Part shown: positions 1-10,267 of the stretch, piece by piece | How the letters are laid out: every line of letters begins with the position of its first letter | How positions within the stretch are numbered: the stretch's first letter is position 1 | Made by a program: the position numbers and the translations under genes | Origin: Taudactylus pleione | Taxonomy: Eukaryota > Chordata > Amphibia > Anura > Myobatrachidae | Direction of reading: 5' to 3' | Length of the DNA: 64,000 bases | Assembly (NCBI GenBank): GCA_031769625.1 | Contig: JAUIMM010001586.1 | Span: 658,501-722,500 of the forward strand | Notes under the pieces: model-generated | The model's input: the letters and a program-made list of their open reading frames with translations, nothing else | Database searches by the model: none | Told to the model about the DNA's origin: nothing

Positions 1-237
1 GAGTTCAGGGGGGGGGGGGGTGGCAGGGATATCAGTGTAACAGGAATCAAAACGTTTCAATGTCTATGCATTATTGTCAGGAGAGACATTGAAGCGTTGG
101 CCCCAGGAAATTTGGTGTTATAAGTCTTATTGAAACCCCGGAGTGCCGCGTTTACTTTGCTTGTTTATTACAGCATGTTGTCATGCTCACGCTGGCAACG
201 GGGTCAAGTTTTCTTTGATTAACAGGGAGTTCCAGAT
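1..237. other. Unannotated flank with a short poly-G run
   Basis: No gene or recognisable repeat is seen here apart from a run of G interrupted near position 21. The segment has no long open frame and no clear repeat partner in the window. Confidence 0.4.
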
Positions 238-248
238 TTGTGGACTGT

Positions 249-311
249 GTGTGTGTGTATATATATATATTACACGCGCGTAACTACAAATTTGAAGAGG
301 CCCCCACCAAC

Positions 312-354
<43 letters not shown>

Positions 355-355
355 C
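249..355. repeat. TG/TA dinucleotide microsatellites
   Basis: Two alternating purine-pyrimidine tracts are visible: GTGTGTGTATATATAT around 247-272 and a longer TA run at about 316-348. They are separated by about 40 bases of ordinary sequence. Any open frame through here translates to Tyr-Ile repeats and is not a gene. Confidence 0.85.
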
Positions 356-469
356 AAATACATACAGTGATTGTGCAGAACAGAAATATTTGTGAGTCCC
401 GAGGAGCCCTCGCTTTCAAAAATTGGGGTCCTACTCCACTATTTCTGGGTCCCTTTACATATTATGTGG

Positions 470-862
470 GATGAGGGCAGGCAGCAGTTGGGGTAAAGCT
501 GGGGTAGAGGGGAGCAAGAGTAGGCAGTGCTGGTGATAGGGAGGGGGTAAGGGTAGATACCAGCTGGTGCAGTACTGGAGGGCAAGGAGGGCGTTAGGGG
601 CAGGCAGTGCTGGGCGTAGAGAGCGGGTAAGTAATAGTAGCTGGGGCAATACTAGGGGCAAGAAGAAGTTAAGGGCAGGCATTGCAGGGGGTAGGGAGCA
701 GCTGGGGCAGTACTGGGGGGCAAGGAGTGGGTTAGGGCAGACAGTACTGGGGGTAGGCAGAGATCTTTGGTCAATAGCAGCTGGGGCAGTACTGGGGGCA
801 AGGACGATTTTAGGTGTAGGCAGTGCTAGGAAGGAGGTAAGGGTAGATAGAAGGGCAGCTTT
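470..862. repeat. Degenerate G-rich minisatellite, period roughly 50-90 bp
   Basis: The motif AGCTGGGGCAGTACTGGGGG recurs in variant form near 480, 562, 641, 695 and 778. Each copy is followed by CAAGGA and a GTAGGCAGTGCTGG-like segment. Units differ by substitutions and length, so this is an old array. The G-rich strand is the plus strand, opposite to the next large minisatellite. Confidence 0.7.
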
Positions 863-897
863 AAGTAGTAATAGTAGTAGTAGTAGTAGTAGTAGCA
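863..897. repeat. AGT trinucleotide microsatellite
   Basis: About eleven AGT repeats with one AAT interruption sit at the right edge of the G-rich minisatellite. Reading the minus strand gives a poly-leucine run, which explains a 155-codon open frame that is not a gene. Confidence 0.9.
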
Positions 898-1363
898 GCT
901 GGCCTCCCCACCGAACAGCCAAATTTACTTTAGTAAATGATTGCTAAGTTACTACTTACTGGTGCCGGGGACTGCCGCTGGGTGCTGGGGCCGTCCTGCC
1001 TCCGGGGCCATCCTGCCGCCAGGTGCCAGAGCCTACCTCCTGCAGGGGCCGTCCTGAAGCTGAGTGCGGGGGCCAGTCTGCCTTCTAGGTCATCCTCCTG
1101 CCGGGTGTCAGGGAAGTGGCCGCTTGTCCGTGTAGTGTAGGGTGCTGTGCCACTCCTCCAGGTATCGTCTTGGCTGATGTCAGACGGCAGCATCATGACG
1201 TCATCACCTGGTCTGCACCGCGGCCAGTGAGCGAGGGGACTGTCACTGTCAGGCAGGGCGGATTGGGCCGCCGGGACACCGGGCCATTTCCCGCTGGGCC
1301 GGTCCCTTTGTTCCCTGTAGTGGCTGGTGGCCCTCCTTTACTCACCCCTCCTGCTGGCTGCCA
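898..1363. other. GC-rich sequence with hAT-like fragment
   Basis: The first part repeats a loose GGGGCCGTCCTGCC motif at about 968-1090. Around 1253-1310 the sequence GGGCGGATTGGGCCGCCGGG resembles the terminal region of non-autonomous hAT elements. No partner end, target duplication or coding potential could be established. Confidence 0.4.
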
Positions 1364-1391
1364 CGATCGGAGCTCAGCTCAGCTCCGATCG
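1364..1391. repeat. Short perfect-arm palindrome
   Basis: Two 11-base arms, CGATCGGAGCT and its reverse complement, flank a 6-base centre. It could form a small hairpin. No function is evident. Confidence 0.75.
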
Positions 1392-1724
1392 GGCAGAAGT
1401 AGTACACTGTAAATAAAAAAAAAATGGCCATCGGGGGAGCTACTGCGCATGCCCAGCCGCAGCAGCTCCTCCCTTAAGCCTTCGCGGAGCCAGTCAGTAC
1501 CACTGATGGCTCCGCCTCCAGCCCGACCGAATGCCCGCCTCCAGGACATCTCCATTTGCACTGCAGTGTGGTCTTACTGATCTGCAAGCAGCCGTCCCAG
1601 CAGCGCAGCCTAGACAGAAGGTAGGTAATCAAAATATACTGTATATGTGCAAATAACACCCAGCTCTCTCCACCTATCCCACACAGCTCCAAAAACAACC
1701 CCCCCCAATCGCGGTACCCCCACC

Positions 1725-4010
1725 TCCCCCACACACACAGGCCCTCTTACCTGCTCCTCACCTCATTGCTCCAGACACTCCCCCCCCTCCCCCACACACA
1801 CAGGTACTCTTTCCTGCTCCCCACCTCATAGCTAGACACTTCCCCCACCCCCCCAATCGCGGCACCCCCTCCCCCCCCTTCCCCCCCCCCCACACACACA
1901 CAGGTACTCTTTCCTGCTCCTCACCTCATAGCTAGACACTTCCCCCCCCCACATACAGTCCTCATTCCTGCTCCTCATAGCTCCAGACACTTTCCCCACC
2001 CCCAATCGTGGCACCTTAGACCAAACACACAGGTCCTCTTTCCTGCTCCTCACCTCATAGCTCCAGGCACTCCCCCCCTCCCCCACACACAGGTACTCTT
2101 TCCTGCTCCCCACCTCATAGCTAGACACTTCCCCCACCCCCCCAATCGCGGCACCCCCGACCCCCCCTCCCCCCCCCCACACACACACAGGTACTCTTTC
2201 CTGCTCCTCACCTCATAGCTAGGCACTTCCCCCCCCCCAATCGCGGCACCCCCTCCCCCCCCTCCCCCACATACAGGTCCTCATTCCTGCTCCTCATAGC
2301 TCCAGACACTTTCCCCACCCCCAATCGCGGCACCTTAGACCCCCCCCCTCCCCCCACACACAGGTCCTCTTTCCTGCTCCTCACCTCATAGCTCCAGGCA
2401 CTCCCCCCCTCCCCCACACACACAGGTACTCTTTCCTGCTCCCCACCTCATAGCTAGACACTTCCCCCACCCCCCCAATCGCGGCACCCCCGACCCCCCC
2501 TCCCCCACCCCCACACACACACAGGTACTCTTTCCTGCTCCTCACCTCATAGCTAGACACTTCCCCCCCCCCAATCGCAGCACCCCCTCCCCCACATACA
2601 GGTCCTCATTCCTGCTCCTCATAGCTCCAGACACTTTCCCCACCCCCAATCGCGGCACCTTAGACCCCCCCCTCCCCCCCACACACAGGTCCTCTTTCCT
2701 GCTCCTCACCTCATAGCTCCAGGCACTCCCCCCCTCCCCCACACACACAGGTACTCTTTCCTGCTCCTCACCTCATAGCTAGACACTTGCCCCCCCCCCA
2801 ATCGCGGCAACACATACAGGTCCTCATTCCTGCTCCTCATAGCTCCAGACACTTCCCCCACCCCCAATCGCGGAACCTTAGACCCCCCCTCCCAGGCTTA
2901 CCTGCTCCTCACCTCATAGCTCCAGACACTCCCCCCCCCCTCCCCCACACACACAGGTCCTCTTTCCTGCTCCTCACCTCATAGCTCCAGACACTCCCCC
3001 CCCCCTCCCCCACACACACAGGTCCTCTTTCCTGCTCCTCACCTCATAGCTCCAGACACTCCCCCCCCCTCCCCCACACACACAGGTCCTCTTTCCTGCT
3101 CCTCACCTCATAGCTCCAGACACTTCTCCCCCCCCCTCCTCCACACACACAGGTACTCTTTCCTGCTCCTCACCTCATAGCTCCAGGCACTTCCCCCCCT
3201 CCCCCACACACACAGGTACTCTTTCCTGCTCCTCACCTCATAGCTCCAGGCACTCCCCCCCATCCCCCCCACACACACATAAACAGGTCCCCCTTTCCTG
3301 CTCCTCACCTCATAGCTCCAGGCACTTCCCCCCCCCCCTCCCCCACACACACATGTCCTTTTCCTGCTCCTCACCTCATAGCTCCAGGCACTCCTCCCCC
3401 CCCACACACACATAAACAGGTCCCCCTTTCCTGCTCCTCACCTCATAGCTCCAGGCACTCCCTCCCCCACACACATAAACAGGTCCCCCTTTCCTGCTCC
3501 TCACCTCATAGCTCCAGGCACTCCCCCCCCCACACACACATAAACAGGTCCCCCTTTCCTGCTCCTCACCTCATAGCTCCAAACATTTCCCCCACCCCCA
3601 TCCGCAGCCTCCCCTACACACACACACACAGGACCCCTTTCCTGCTCTCTCCTTATAGCTCCAAACACTCTCCCGCCCCATTCACGGGTCCCCTTTCCTG
3701 CTCTCTCTTCATAGCTCCAAACGCTTCCCCCACCCCCATCCACAGCCCCGCTTCCCCCACACACAGGTCCCCTTTGCTGCTCATAGCTGCAAATATTCCC
3801 CACCCCCAATCACGGCACCCCCCTACGCACACACACAGGTCCCCTAGCCTCACAGATCCAAACACTTTCCCCACTCCCATCTGTGGCACCCCCGACAACC
3901 CTCCTCCCCCACACAGATCCCCTTTCCTGCTCTCTCCTTACAGCTCCAAACACTTCACCCACCCTCATCCCTGGCACCCCCCATCCCCCTCCCCCACACA
4001 GGTCGCCTTA
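1725..4010. repeat. C-rich minisatellite, basic unit about 62 bp
   Basis: Units run from CACACACAGGT through CTCTTTCCTGCTCC and ACCTCATAGCTCCA to a long C tract. Most are about 62 bp in the 2.9-3.6 kb part. On the left, units are longer because they carry an extra AATCGCGGCACC segment, giving alternating short and long types. C runs of 6-9 occur in nearly every unit, so the minus strand is very G-rich and could form quadruplexes. Many minus-strand open frames translate to Val-Gly-Gly-rich repeats and are artefacts. Confidence 0.9.
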
Positions 4011-4035
4011 ACTGATAGAATAGTGTAAGTGACTA

Positions 4036-4223
4036 GGGTCCTCATTTATTAATGAGTGATGAAACTTGTTGCGTATGATAATGGTGCTCCAGCCAATCAC
4101 CCTCCCAACTGTCATCTGTTTGAAAAATGACAGTTGGGAGCTGATTGGCTGGAGCACCATTATCATACGCAATGAGTTGTATCACTTGTTGTGAATGATA
4201 GAACTCGTTAATAAATGAGGCCC
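4036..4223. mobile_element. Foldback MITE (GGGTCCTCATTTATTAA family)
   Basis: Left arm 4036-4112 and right arm 4130-4223 are near-complete reverse complements. Outer ends are GGGTCCTCATTTATTAA and TTAATAAATGAGGCCC, and the inner core contains CAACTGTCAT and ATGACAGTTG. There is no coding capacity. The same core logic appears in the foldback at about 39.95-40.10 kb. Confidence 0.8.
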
Positions 4224-4299
4224 TTAAAAAGATTTACTTTTTCTGAAATGTGTACAGTATGGCGGTGATGTGCTGTTATTTTGTCAGTAGTGTCTCGCT

Positions 4300-4656
4300 G
4301 GGGGCGATTCAATTCAGCGTGATGTTGAATAGCCCGGAAAGGAGCTATTCAATTGATTGTTCTGTTAAGTCCGACTGAGAGGATTTCTGTTTGTACCCTC
4401 CTAAGGTGAGAGCAGAAATTCTACTAAAGTGCCAGCTGCAATGCTGTTTTCCGGCTTAGCTTAGTGCTAACAGCATTGTGGCCGTTACTTTGGTCGGAGG
4501 ATGCCGGTTAGCGCGACTAAATACCCAGCTTAAGGCGCAGTCACTTGCATTCCCGGCTTCAGTGGTTCTAGTCAGACTTAACAGTGCGGTCAATTGAATA
4601 GCTCCAGTAACTCCTTCCCAGGGCTATTCAACATCGCACTGAATTGAATTGCCCCC
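4300..4656. mobile_element. MITE with long terminal inverted repeats
   Basis: The ends GGGGGCGATTCAATTCAGCG and its imperfect complement at 4618-4656 define the borders. Pairing continues inward to roughly 75 bp per side through GCTATTCAATTGA and its complement. The internal region is non-coding. Superfamily and target duplication could not be settled. Confidence 0.75.
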
Positions 4657-4749
4657 TGTGCTAGTGTATACAGGTGGATCTGTTTACAGGTTATGCTGGA
4701 AACTGCGGTTGGGGAATAATGTGTAGTCATGTGATCTAGCGTTCCTACT

Positions 4750-4841
4750 AGGCTGTTTCAGCAGGGCTCTGTGCCCTGCCCTATTTCTAAAGGGCAAAAA
4801 GCACCCTGCCCTCCGGCGCGGTGCCCTGCTGAAACAAGCCT
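4750..4841. repeat. Inverted repeat around a GCCCTGC-rich core
   Basis: AGGCTGTTTCAGCAGGGC at the left pairs with GCCCTGCTGAAACAAGCC at the right. A related AGGCTGTTTTCTGC motif lies near 5751. This may be another small foldback element. Confidence 0.55.
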
Positions 4842-4850
4842 GGAGGTTCT

Positions 4851-5426
4851 GGCCCTGATTCAGAGCCGTACGCTATTTGCGCTCGCTCGTTCCAAAAAAA
4901 GGGGTGGCTATTCAAATGATCCATTCGCTCTTTGCGGTCTGTTCACGCCTCTATGTCTGAACGAGCGAACAAAACATGCGGTCGTAAATTTGAAAAAAAA
5001 ACGCCCCCTGGCCACTCGCACCATACGTCATGTCCGCTATTAGATTAATCGAGTACATCGAACAGCGTATGAACTGCTCGCTATTCTTGTGGTTGGTTTT
5101 TCCTACCGCAATCTTGCGAGCAGTTCTGACTATAAAACAACCAAGTGACGTGGTCAATGACGCTGCTGTATTAATTATGCACATCCATAAAACGCCCGTT
5201 TTGCCCTTCTCCACTCCCCGTTTTCAAGCACCTTCCCCTGTTACCATCCACAAACGCCTCCTCCTGTCACTCAAAATAGCAGGCATTCGCTATTTAGCGA
5301 ACAAACGATTTTCAGCCGCACTGACTGGTTCGCGCATGCGTATTAAAATCCGTATGCATGCGCAGATGTGCGAACATCGGTCATAACGAACGAGCGTCCG
5401 CTTACGAGTGGCTCTGAATGAGGGCC
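4851..5426. mobile_element. MITE, GGCCCTGATTCAGAGCC family, 3-bp target duplication
   Basis: Ends GGCCCTGATTCAGAGCC and GGCTCTGAATGAGGGCC are inverted. TCT flanks both sides (4848-4850 and 5427-5429), giving a 3-bp target duplication. The interior contains a hairpin near 5068-5122 that pairs GAACTGCTCGC with GCGAGCAGTTC. Related, diverged copies lie at 10268-10861 and 38647-39220. There is no transposase. A 3-bp duplication fits PIF/Harbinger or CACTA-type elements, but the terminus alone does not decide. Confidence 0.8.
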
Positions 5427-5475
5427 TCTGTCCCCACCCGCGGGCTGCAGTGTTGTCCTGCGGGTGGGGTAAATG

Positions 5476-5560
5476 CAGAGGCGGATTTAGACCTCCTGGG
5501 GCCCTAGGCAAGAGACCGGTTTGGGGGCCCCCTCCCTCAAATGGGATGCAATCACGATAC
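5476..5560 (+). mobile_element. hAT-like terminus (CAGAGGCGGATTTAG)
   Basis: CAGAGGCGGATTTAGACC followed by GGGGCCCTAGGCAA matches the style of non-autonomous hAT left ends. A complementary right end, AAATCCGCCTCTG, is present at 12320-12332, but the two need not belong to the same insertion. Extent to the right is unclear. Confidence 0.5.
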
Positions 5561-6029
5561 CGGCGGGTGATATCCCGACACTGCAAACCCGACATGGGAC
5601 TAAAGATAGGCATCGAAATCCAGACGCCTATCATTAGCCCCACTACAAAATCTCGACACCTGGTATACCGAACAAAGGTAAGCTGAGTGTCTTAGGGTCT
5701 AGCCGCAGGAGGGGAGGGTTAGGGACCCCGGGGGTTAGCAGTGTTCTCCCAGGCTGTTTTCTGCGGGCGCATCGCCTGGCAGAAACAGCTTACCGACTGG
5801 CACTTTCCCTCTCCGACCCCTGCTGTGGAACGCTGGCCTCTGAAGTGACTGGAGGCTAAAGAAGCCCGATCGCTTCAGACGCAAGTGTTCCCAGTTATGC
5901 AGTGCGCGGGTGACGTCACAACGTCACCCGCGACGTGAGGAGCCTGCCCTGCGCACCTGCTGGATCTAGTTAGATCCAGTCAGAGCACGAGCAGCGAGAA
6001 AGTTAAGGTAAGTTCTGGGCTGGGGCTGG
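5561..6029. other. Non-coding repeat-derived sequence, unresolved
   Basis: A GATATCCCGACACTGC stretch near 5569 looks like a MITE internal sequence. The rest contains no open frame of note and no partner within the window. Confidence 0.35.
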
Positions 6030-6490
6030 GACCAGTCTGGGGGCACTACCTAAGGGGCACTATTTAAGCCTGGAGGCACTGCATATAGGACCAGCCTGGG
6101 GGCACTGCATTAAGGGACCAGCCTGGGGCACTGCATTAAGGGACACTATTTAAGCCTGGGGGCACTGCATAAGGGACACTATTTAAGCCTGGGGGCACTG
6201 CATAAGGGGTCAGTCTGGGGGCACTATTTAAGCCTGGGAGCACTACATAAGGGACCAGCCTGGGGGCACTGCATAAGGGCAAAGCAAAACTACAGGGGGC
6301 ACTGTATAAAGGGTAAACTACAGGGGGCACTGTATGAAGGGGTAAACTACAGGGGGCAATGTATAAAGGGGTAAACTACAGGGGGCAATGTATAAAGGGG
6401 TAAACTACAGGGGGTACTGTATAAAGGGCCCAAATACAGCGGACACTGCATATGGGGATAACTACAGGGGGCACTGCATAATGGGTACTT
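6030..6490. repeat. Minisatellite with GGGGGCACTGCATAAGG units
   Basis: Two alternating short modules recur about every 23-48 bp: GGGGGCACTGCATAAGGG(ACC) and CACTATTTAAGCCTGG. In the right half they change to ACTACAGGGGGCACTGTATA. Open frames on the minus strand are compositional. Confidence 0.8.
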
Positions 6491-6649
6491 TTGACTGAGA
6501 GCCAGTGGGGGAGCAGCCTGAGACCTGTCGGGCTGGAATGGTAAGGGAGATACCCCTTTTCCCGGCACGCACATAATTGCGAAGGCCCCCACCCGGCTAC
6601 TTCTTGATGCCACCCGGCTCTTCTGGGGAGAACACTGGCTAGGCACCCC

Positions 6650-6860
6650 ATCGGGAGGGTTAGGGTTGGGAAAGGGGGGGGGGGGTAAGGGTTAGGCAGC
6701 ACTAGGGAAGTGGTTAGGGTTAGGCACCCCCCAGGAGGGCTAGGTTTAGGGTGAGGGGAGGGGGTTAAGTTTAGGCAGTAAATGGGGGAGGTTAGGGTTA
6801 GGGACCACTAAGGGAGGGTTAGGGTTAGGGCCGATGTAGGGAGAGAAGAGGGTTAGGGTA
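6650..6860. repeat. Degenerate TTAGGG-like tandem repeats
   Basis: GGTTAGGGTTAGG occurs repeatedly within units of about 35-60 bp that also carry AGGCACCCC or AGGCAGTA segments. This is not a clean telomere array. It looks like a minisatellite in which TTAGGG-like motifs recur. Confidence 0.65.
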
Positions 6861-7261
6861 CTTACCTACTCCAGACATGATTTCGAATTGCTGGGCTGCC
6901 GTTGTCGGTATTTGATCGCCGGCATTACATACCGATACCCCTCAAACAATCCATAGCATTAGATTTTTGTTCCTGATTCATGCCTACATTATTTGTTGTT
7001 TATCCTCCATATATACAATTTTTTTAAACTTTAAACATTGCTAACATTAAAAAGGCATATAAAAACACAGTGCAAATATAATACAAAATAATTTTTTTAA
7101 ACTTTCAACACCTGATATAATAGAAAGTGCAATCAATGTATGTAAAAATAGCCGTGGCCCATAGCTATCCTATTCAATCTGCTCTTTCCAAAATAGTAGC
7201 GATAAAACACCAAGGATTCACATTTGCATTTATCATAGAAATAGGCCAGGCTACACTATAA
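6861..7261. other. AT-rich non-coding DNA
   Basis: AT-rich sequence with A and T runs. A CCGGCATTACATACCGAT patch near 6919 may be the inner end of another MITE. No gene is seen. Confidence 0.35.
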
Positions 7262-7556
7262 AGCCGGCCATACACTGTGTGATGGCACCGTGTGAGGCCA
7301 CAGGGGATTTGTCGTCAAACATATCGGGCGGCCGACCGCCCGATATGCCGGCTCCACCCTCCCTCACCCACATACCAATCCATGGGATCGCACATCACAT
7401 CTCGATTGCCTGATCTTGCAGTGAGATCAGGGGATGCGATGTACAGCCCCACAGGAGTGCGCTTTGTACGATATCATGGCCATACACGGTGCAATATAGC
7501 AGCCGAATTGTACCAATTCGTCGGATTGGCTGCTTTATCGGACCGTGTATCGGCTG
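7262..7556. mobile_element. Probable MITE with GCCGGCCATACAC ends
   Basis: AGCCGGCCATACACTG at the left is imperfectly complementary to ACCGTGTATCGGCT at the right. A hairpin pairing GCAGCC with GGCTGC and centred on GAATTG...CAATTC lies near 7498-7533. It is about 295 bp and non-coding. Confidence 0.6.
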
Positions 7557-7749
7557 TATAAGATTCACAACTCATCACAGCCAGGCTTCATGCAAATTGA
7601 TCATTTACTTAGGGATCGCAGCTCACCTACATTAGGTTAGCATTCCGCGCTCGACTGCACGCCTTTCCATTACTAAACCCCTCAATCATAGACTCTATTA
7701 TATTACTTTCCCCCTTCACTGATTGCACCATACACCCTAGCCTCTAATT

Positions 7750-7815
7750 CCCACCCATCCCTTAATACTTATAGTTACACCCAGGGCCATTAGTGACCGC
7801 TCTATATATCAGTGC
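7750..7815 (+). repeat. Dispersed repeat, GGGCCATTAGTGA family (single arm)
   Basis: ACCCATCCCTTAATACTTAT and CAGGGCCATTAGTGA match one arm of the foldback at 11508-11607. Only one arm is present here. Confidence 0.55.
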
Positions 7816-8016
7816 TCCCCCATCCCCAGGACTACTAGCACCATGTGCAAGAAATTTGGGGGCACCCCTCTCCTCCACCCAAATCCACCTATTTTCATAA
7901 TTAGTACTTTTATTAACGTAAATAGTTTTTAATTTAACAAATTATTCCACAAAAGCCAAGTAAATAAATGTCGAGAAGTGAAGCCATATTGTCCGCCTCA
8001 GGATAAAAAACACATT

Positions 8017-8832
8017 CAGGGTTATTCAATATGGGTGCGATAACATCGTTTTTGCGTTAATATCGGAGCTATGATGTCATTATCGCAGGTTTTAGTTTTA
8101 CACTGTATTCAATATCAAGGACTTATCGCAGTTTTGAAAAGTCTTTGATAAAAAACGGGGATAAGTTTTCACCATTGAATAGGTGTCGAAAAAAAGTGCA
8201 GAATTGGGGTTTAGGGGTGCAGGCTTAAAAAAAAATAGCCTGCACCCCTGGGACTGTGAAGAACTGTGTCAAAAAAAATAAAAAAAATAGGGACACCCGA
8301 AAAAATTAATTTAAAAATTGGGGTGAAAAAAAAAAATGGTAAAAAATTGTTAAACAATAGGGTTCAGGGCTATTCTGCAACTATGCGGCTGGTGTATTCT
8401 AGAATAGAATTATAGCGGCAGGTGCACAAATGCTTACTTTAGGGACATCAAAATATGCTAGTACCCATTTTCATGTACCCCAAATTTGATGGGACAACTT
8501 AAAAAAACGAAAAAAATAACCTAAGTGCTCTTCTGCATCACTTCTTCAATGTCGGGAAAAAAGCACTTGCTGCGGCTATTTAAATCCCCGACTTTCAATT
8601 AAAGGCTAAAACGGGGGTACCCATAGTGTTCCCCCATGTTTTTACAACTTTAGGGGGGTCTTACAATTATTTTAAGGAAAAATTCGTAACTTTACACAAA
8701 TCCAACTTCGGAGTTTCCCGTTTTCGTTAATTTTATATTGATAGCGCGCACCATACTTTAACGCAGGTAAAAACTCCGATATGAAACGTTAACTTCGACA
8801 GAGAAGTTAACGTTTCATATTGAATACCCCTT
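8017..8832. mobile_element. MITE with CAGGGTTATTCAATATG ends, ATT duplication
   Basis: The left end CAGGGTTATTCAATATG and the right end CATATTGAATACCCCTT are inverted. ATT lies immediately outside each end (8014-8016 and 8833-8835). The right part carries a separate hairpin with 18-base arms at 8779-8820. The interior is A-rich and has no coding frame. Confidence 0.75.
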
Positions 8833-8897
8833 ATTGTCTGCCACAGAAAAATACATACACACATTGTCGGCCACAGAAAAAAAAAAATATGCACTTT

Positions 8898-9435
8898 GGC
8901 CCTCATTCAGAGCCGTACGCTCTGAGCAGAGCGCATGCTCTGAATGAGGGCCGGGCTCCATTTTCATGGAGCGTCCTCCTGGACGCTCGTATAGCTGTGG
9001 GTCACCACCCACAGGCTATACGAGCGTGCTTTTTGATGGCCGCGATGGTCGAGACCATCGCGACCATCGAAATTGCGAGCCGGAGCCTGCGGTTGAGGTT
9101 TTCAACCGCAAGCTCCGGAGTGATTTTGGCTCTATCAGAGCCAAAATCACTCCCACTGACATCACTAGTGATGTCAGTGGGCCGGCTTCTGACGGGAGGC
9201 GTTCCCGTGGGAACGCCCCCGTCAGGGAGGCACGCCCACCAAAGGGGGCGTGCTGTCAATCAACATTGACAGCATGCCCCCTTTGATCGGACACAACGAG
9301 CGAAGGACTTTCCTTCGCTCGTCGCGTCTGGCGCATGCGCACGACGGAGCTCCCTCCGTCGTGCGCATGCTCAGTGCATAACATCGACCCACTTGCGAGC
9401 GGACAGCCGCTCGCGAGTGGGTCTGAATCAGGCCC
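8898..9435 (-). mobile_element. Serial-hairpin element, copy A
   Basis: The ends GGCCCTCATTCAGAGCC and GTCTGAATCAGGCCC bound about 538 bp that is tiled by 13 consecutive hairpins: 8898-8952, 8955-8972, 8971-8986, 8985-9025, 9035-9068, 9082-9116, 9118-9152, 9152-9181, 9189-9225, 9241-9283, 9298-9320, 9333-9370 and 9386-9423. By hand count about four fifths of the element is in these hairpins. The 9152-9181 unit is a loop-free 30-base palindrome. It lies in opposite orientation to the copies at 19783 and 26718. No protein is encoded. I do not recognise the family. No clear target duplication is seen for this copy. Confidence 0.85.
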
Positions 9436-9800
9436 ATTGTCCGACACAGGAAAAACAACACATTGTCTTCCACAGGAAAAAACAACGTACGCACAGGCCC
9501 TGATTCAGCATGGATCGTAATTGCAACCACTTACGCAGATCGTTATGCACCGCACTGCACGTGCGCTGCGATCATTCACGCACATTGGAATCCATTGCAG
9601 AATGTGTGACAGGCCGTAAGCATACAAATGCAGGCGTGCCTTTTCCGTTTGAAGGCTGTTGCATAAATTATCCACTGCTATGCATCTTGAGTAATCACAG
9701 CATGCGATGAGACTTGCAATTTCTGAGACAGGTCAGAGCTGCTGTAGTTGTGCGTGATGGGCCGATGTTATTAATGTGTACGCAGGACTGTGAGGCATAC

Positions 9801-10148
9801 ATGCCTACTCTCCCGGGAATCGCGGGAGGCTCCCGATTTTTCGGGTAACCCCCCGCGATCCCGGAAGAGTAGGCATATCTCCCGCATCCCGCCCACTTCC
9901 TAGTGAAGTGGGCAGGATGGGGAGATTTTACCTGAAATTATCGGGTCCGTCGGGAAGGGGCGGGGATAAATTAGGCCAATCGCGTCATTTAGCCCCGCCC
10001 CCTCCTCACGGACCCGCGAATCACGGGGGTTTCTGTAAAGGGGGCAGGGCCTAATGCCGTCTATCGTCTGGCTCCGCCCCCGAAGAGGAGAGCAGCAGGT
10101 CCCCTCCTGCTGCTCCTGGAAAGCTGCCCAGCAAAGTAGGTAAGTATG
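9801..10148 (+). mobile_element. Inserted repeat with CCTACTCTCCCGGGAAT head
   Basis: The head is an inverted repeat in which CCTACTCTCCCGGGA pairs with TCCCGGAAGAGTAGG near 9860. The body contains two GC-rich gene-free blocks. The flanks CTGTGAGGCATAC (9788-9800) and CTGTGAGGTATTAC (10149-10162) form an imperfect long direct repeat, as expected of a LINE-mobilised SINE. No tRNA-like promoter was recognised. A related GC-rich segment occurs near 11985-12080. Confidence 0.5.
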
Positions 10149-10267
10149 CTGTGAGGTATTACAGATGTGAGAAAGCAGTAGTCAGTGTCTCTATGCTGGC
10201 TAAGCTGTTACAGACATTAGCATATTTACACAGCAGCACTGCATGCGATTACAGAGCTGCGATCACA

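Noticed and set aside
238..474. A small frame with Tyr-Ile repeats
   Set aside because: It is a translated TA microsatellite.
455..922. A 155-codon frame with a leucine run resembling a signal peptide
   Set aside because: The leucines come from an AGT trinucleotide tract and the rest from a G-rich minisatellite.
1832..3413. Glycine/valine-rich frames on the minus strand
   Set aside because: They are the C-rich minisatellite read on the opposite strand, with no start context or domain.
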